DNA of 64,000 nt from Euglena gracilis (taxonomy: Eukaryota; Euglenida; Euglenophyceae; Euglenales). The notes under the pieces are model-generated. The model ran no database searches. It saw only the letters and a list, made by a program, of their open reading frames with translations, and had not been told where the DNA came from. Shown one piece after another: positions 63,999 to 64,000 of this stretch. Location: the NCBI GenBank assembly GCA_039621445.1, contig CP154956.1, positions 42,432,437-42,496,436 on the forward strand. The letters run 5' to 3'. Numbering within the stretch: the stretch's first letter is position 1; each line of letters begins with the position of its first letter. The translations under genes and the position numbers were made by a program.

Positions 63999-64000
63999 CC

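Overview
This window is nuclear DNA of an intron-rich eukaryote, most likely a protist or alga; the lineage cannot be fixed from sequence alone. Short GC-rich exons with CAG|GT or CAG|GC donors and pyrimidine-AG acceptors are scattered through long introns. The introns are full of dinucleotide arrays, G/C homopolymers and small DNA transposons. Every host gene I can support is on the + strand. No RNA genes, CRISPR arrays or prokaryotic operons were seen.

Layout. (1) 1352-2051: the last two exons of a mitochondrial-type protein kinase (PDK/BCKDK family); the rest lies off the left edge. (2) About 5.1-33.8 kb: a chain of exons that appears to be one large signalling gene. It runs from a low-complexity N-terminus (weak), through a possible membrane exon near 8.8 kb, a class III nucleotidyl-cyclase homology domain (10.0-15.8 kb) that lacks both metal-binding aspartates, helical exons and a Ser/Pro/Arg-rich linker (17-26 kb), to a complete STE11/MAP3K-like kinase domain (26.9-33.8 kb). 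Exon phases are compatible across the cyclase-linker-kinase stretch from 15.6 to 27.4 kb. (3) About 38.7-56.1 kb: a cytoskeletal gene coding an N-terminal calponin-homology domain, a Ser/Pro linker, a long coiled coil built from phase-0 exons that are often exactly 144 nt, a Cys cluster and a C-terminal GAS2-related (GAR) domain. This is the layout of an actin-microtubule crosslinker. (4) 59.3-63.9 kb: a decayed DIRS-type tyrosine-recombinase retrotransposon with inverted terminal repeats.

The strongest non-genic signal is a bloom of small hAT-like, MITE-type elements. Ten elements with different inner sequence were delimited by eye. Each has CA/TA/CC-starting inverted ends and an 8-bp target duplication (eight exact, two with one mismatch). 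One of them, 119 bp long (25450-25568), sits inside a coding exon of the signalling gene. It supplies both the GT and the AG of a 103-nt intron that splices out in frame, so it looks like an introner caught in the act. Two G-run-ended elements (46722-47300 and 50313-50752) carry inner arrays built from different short words, and a third relative lies at 36.6-37.3 kb.

All domain calls are from eye-read motifs, and exon borders are predictions without transcript support.
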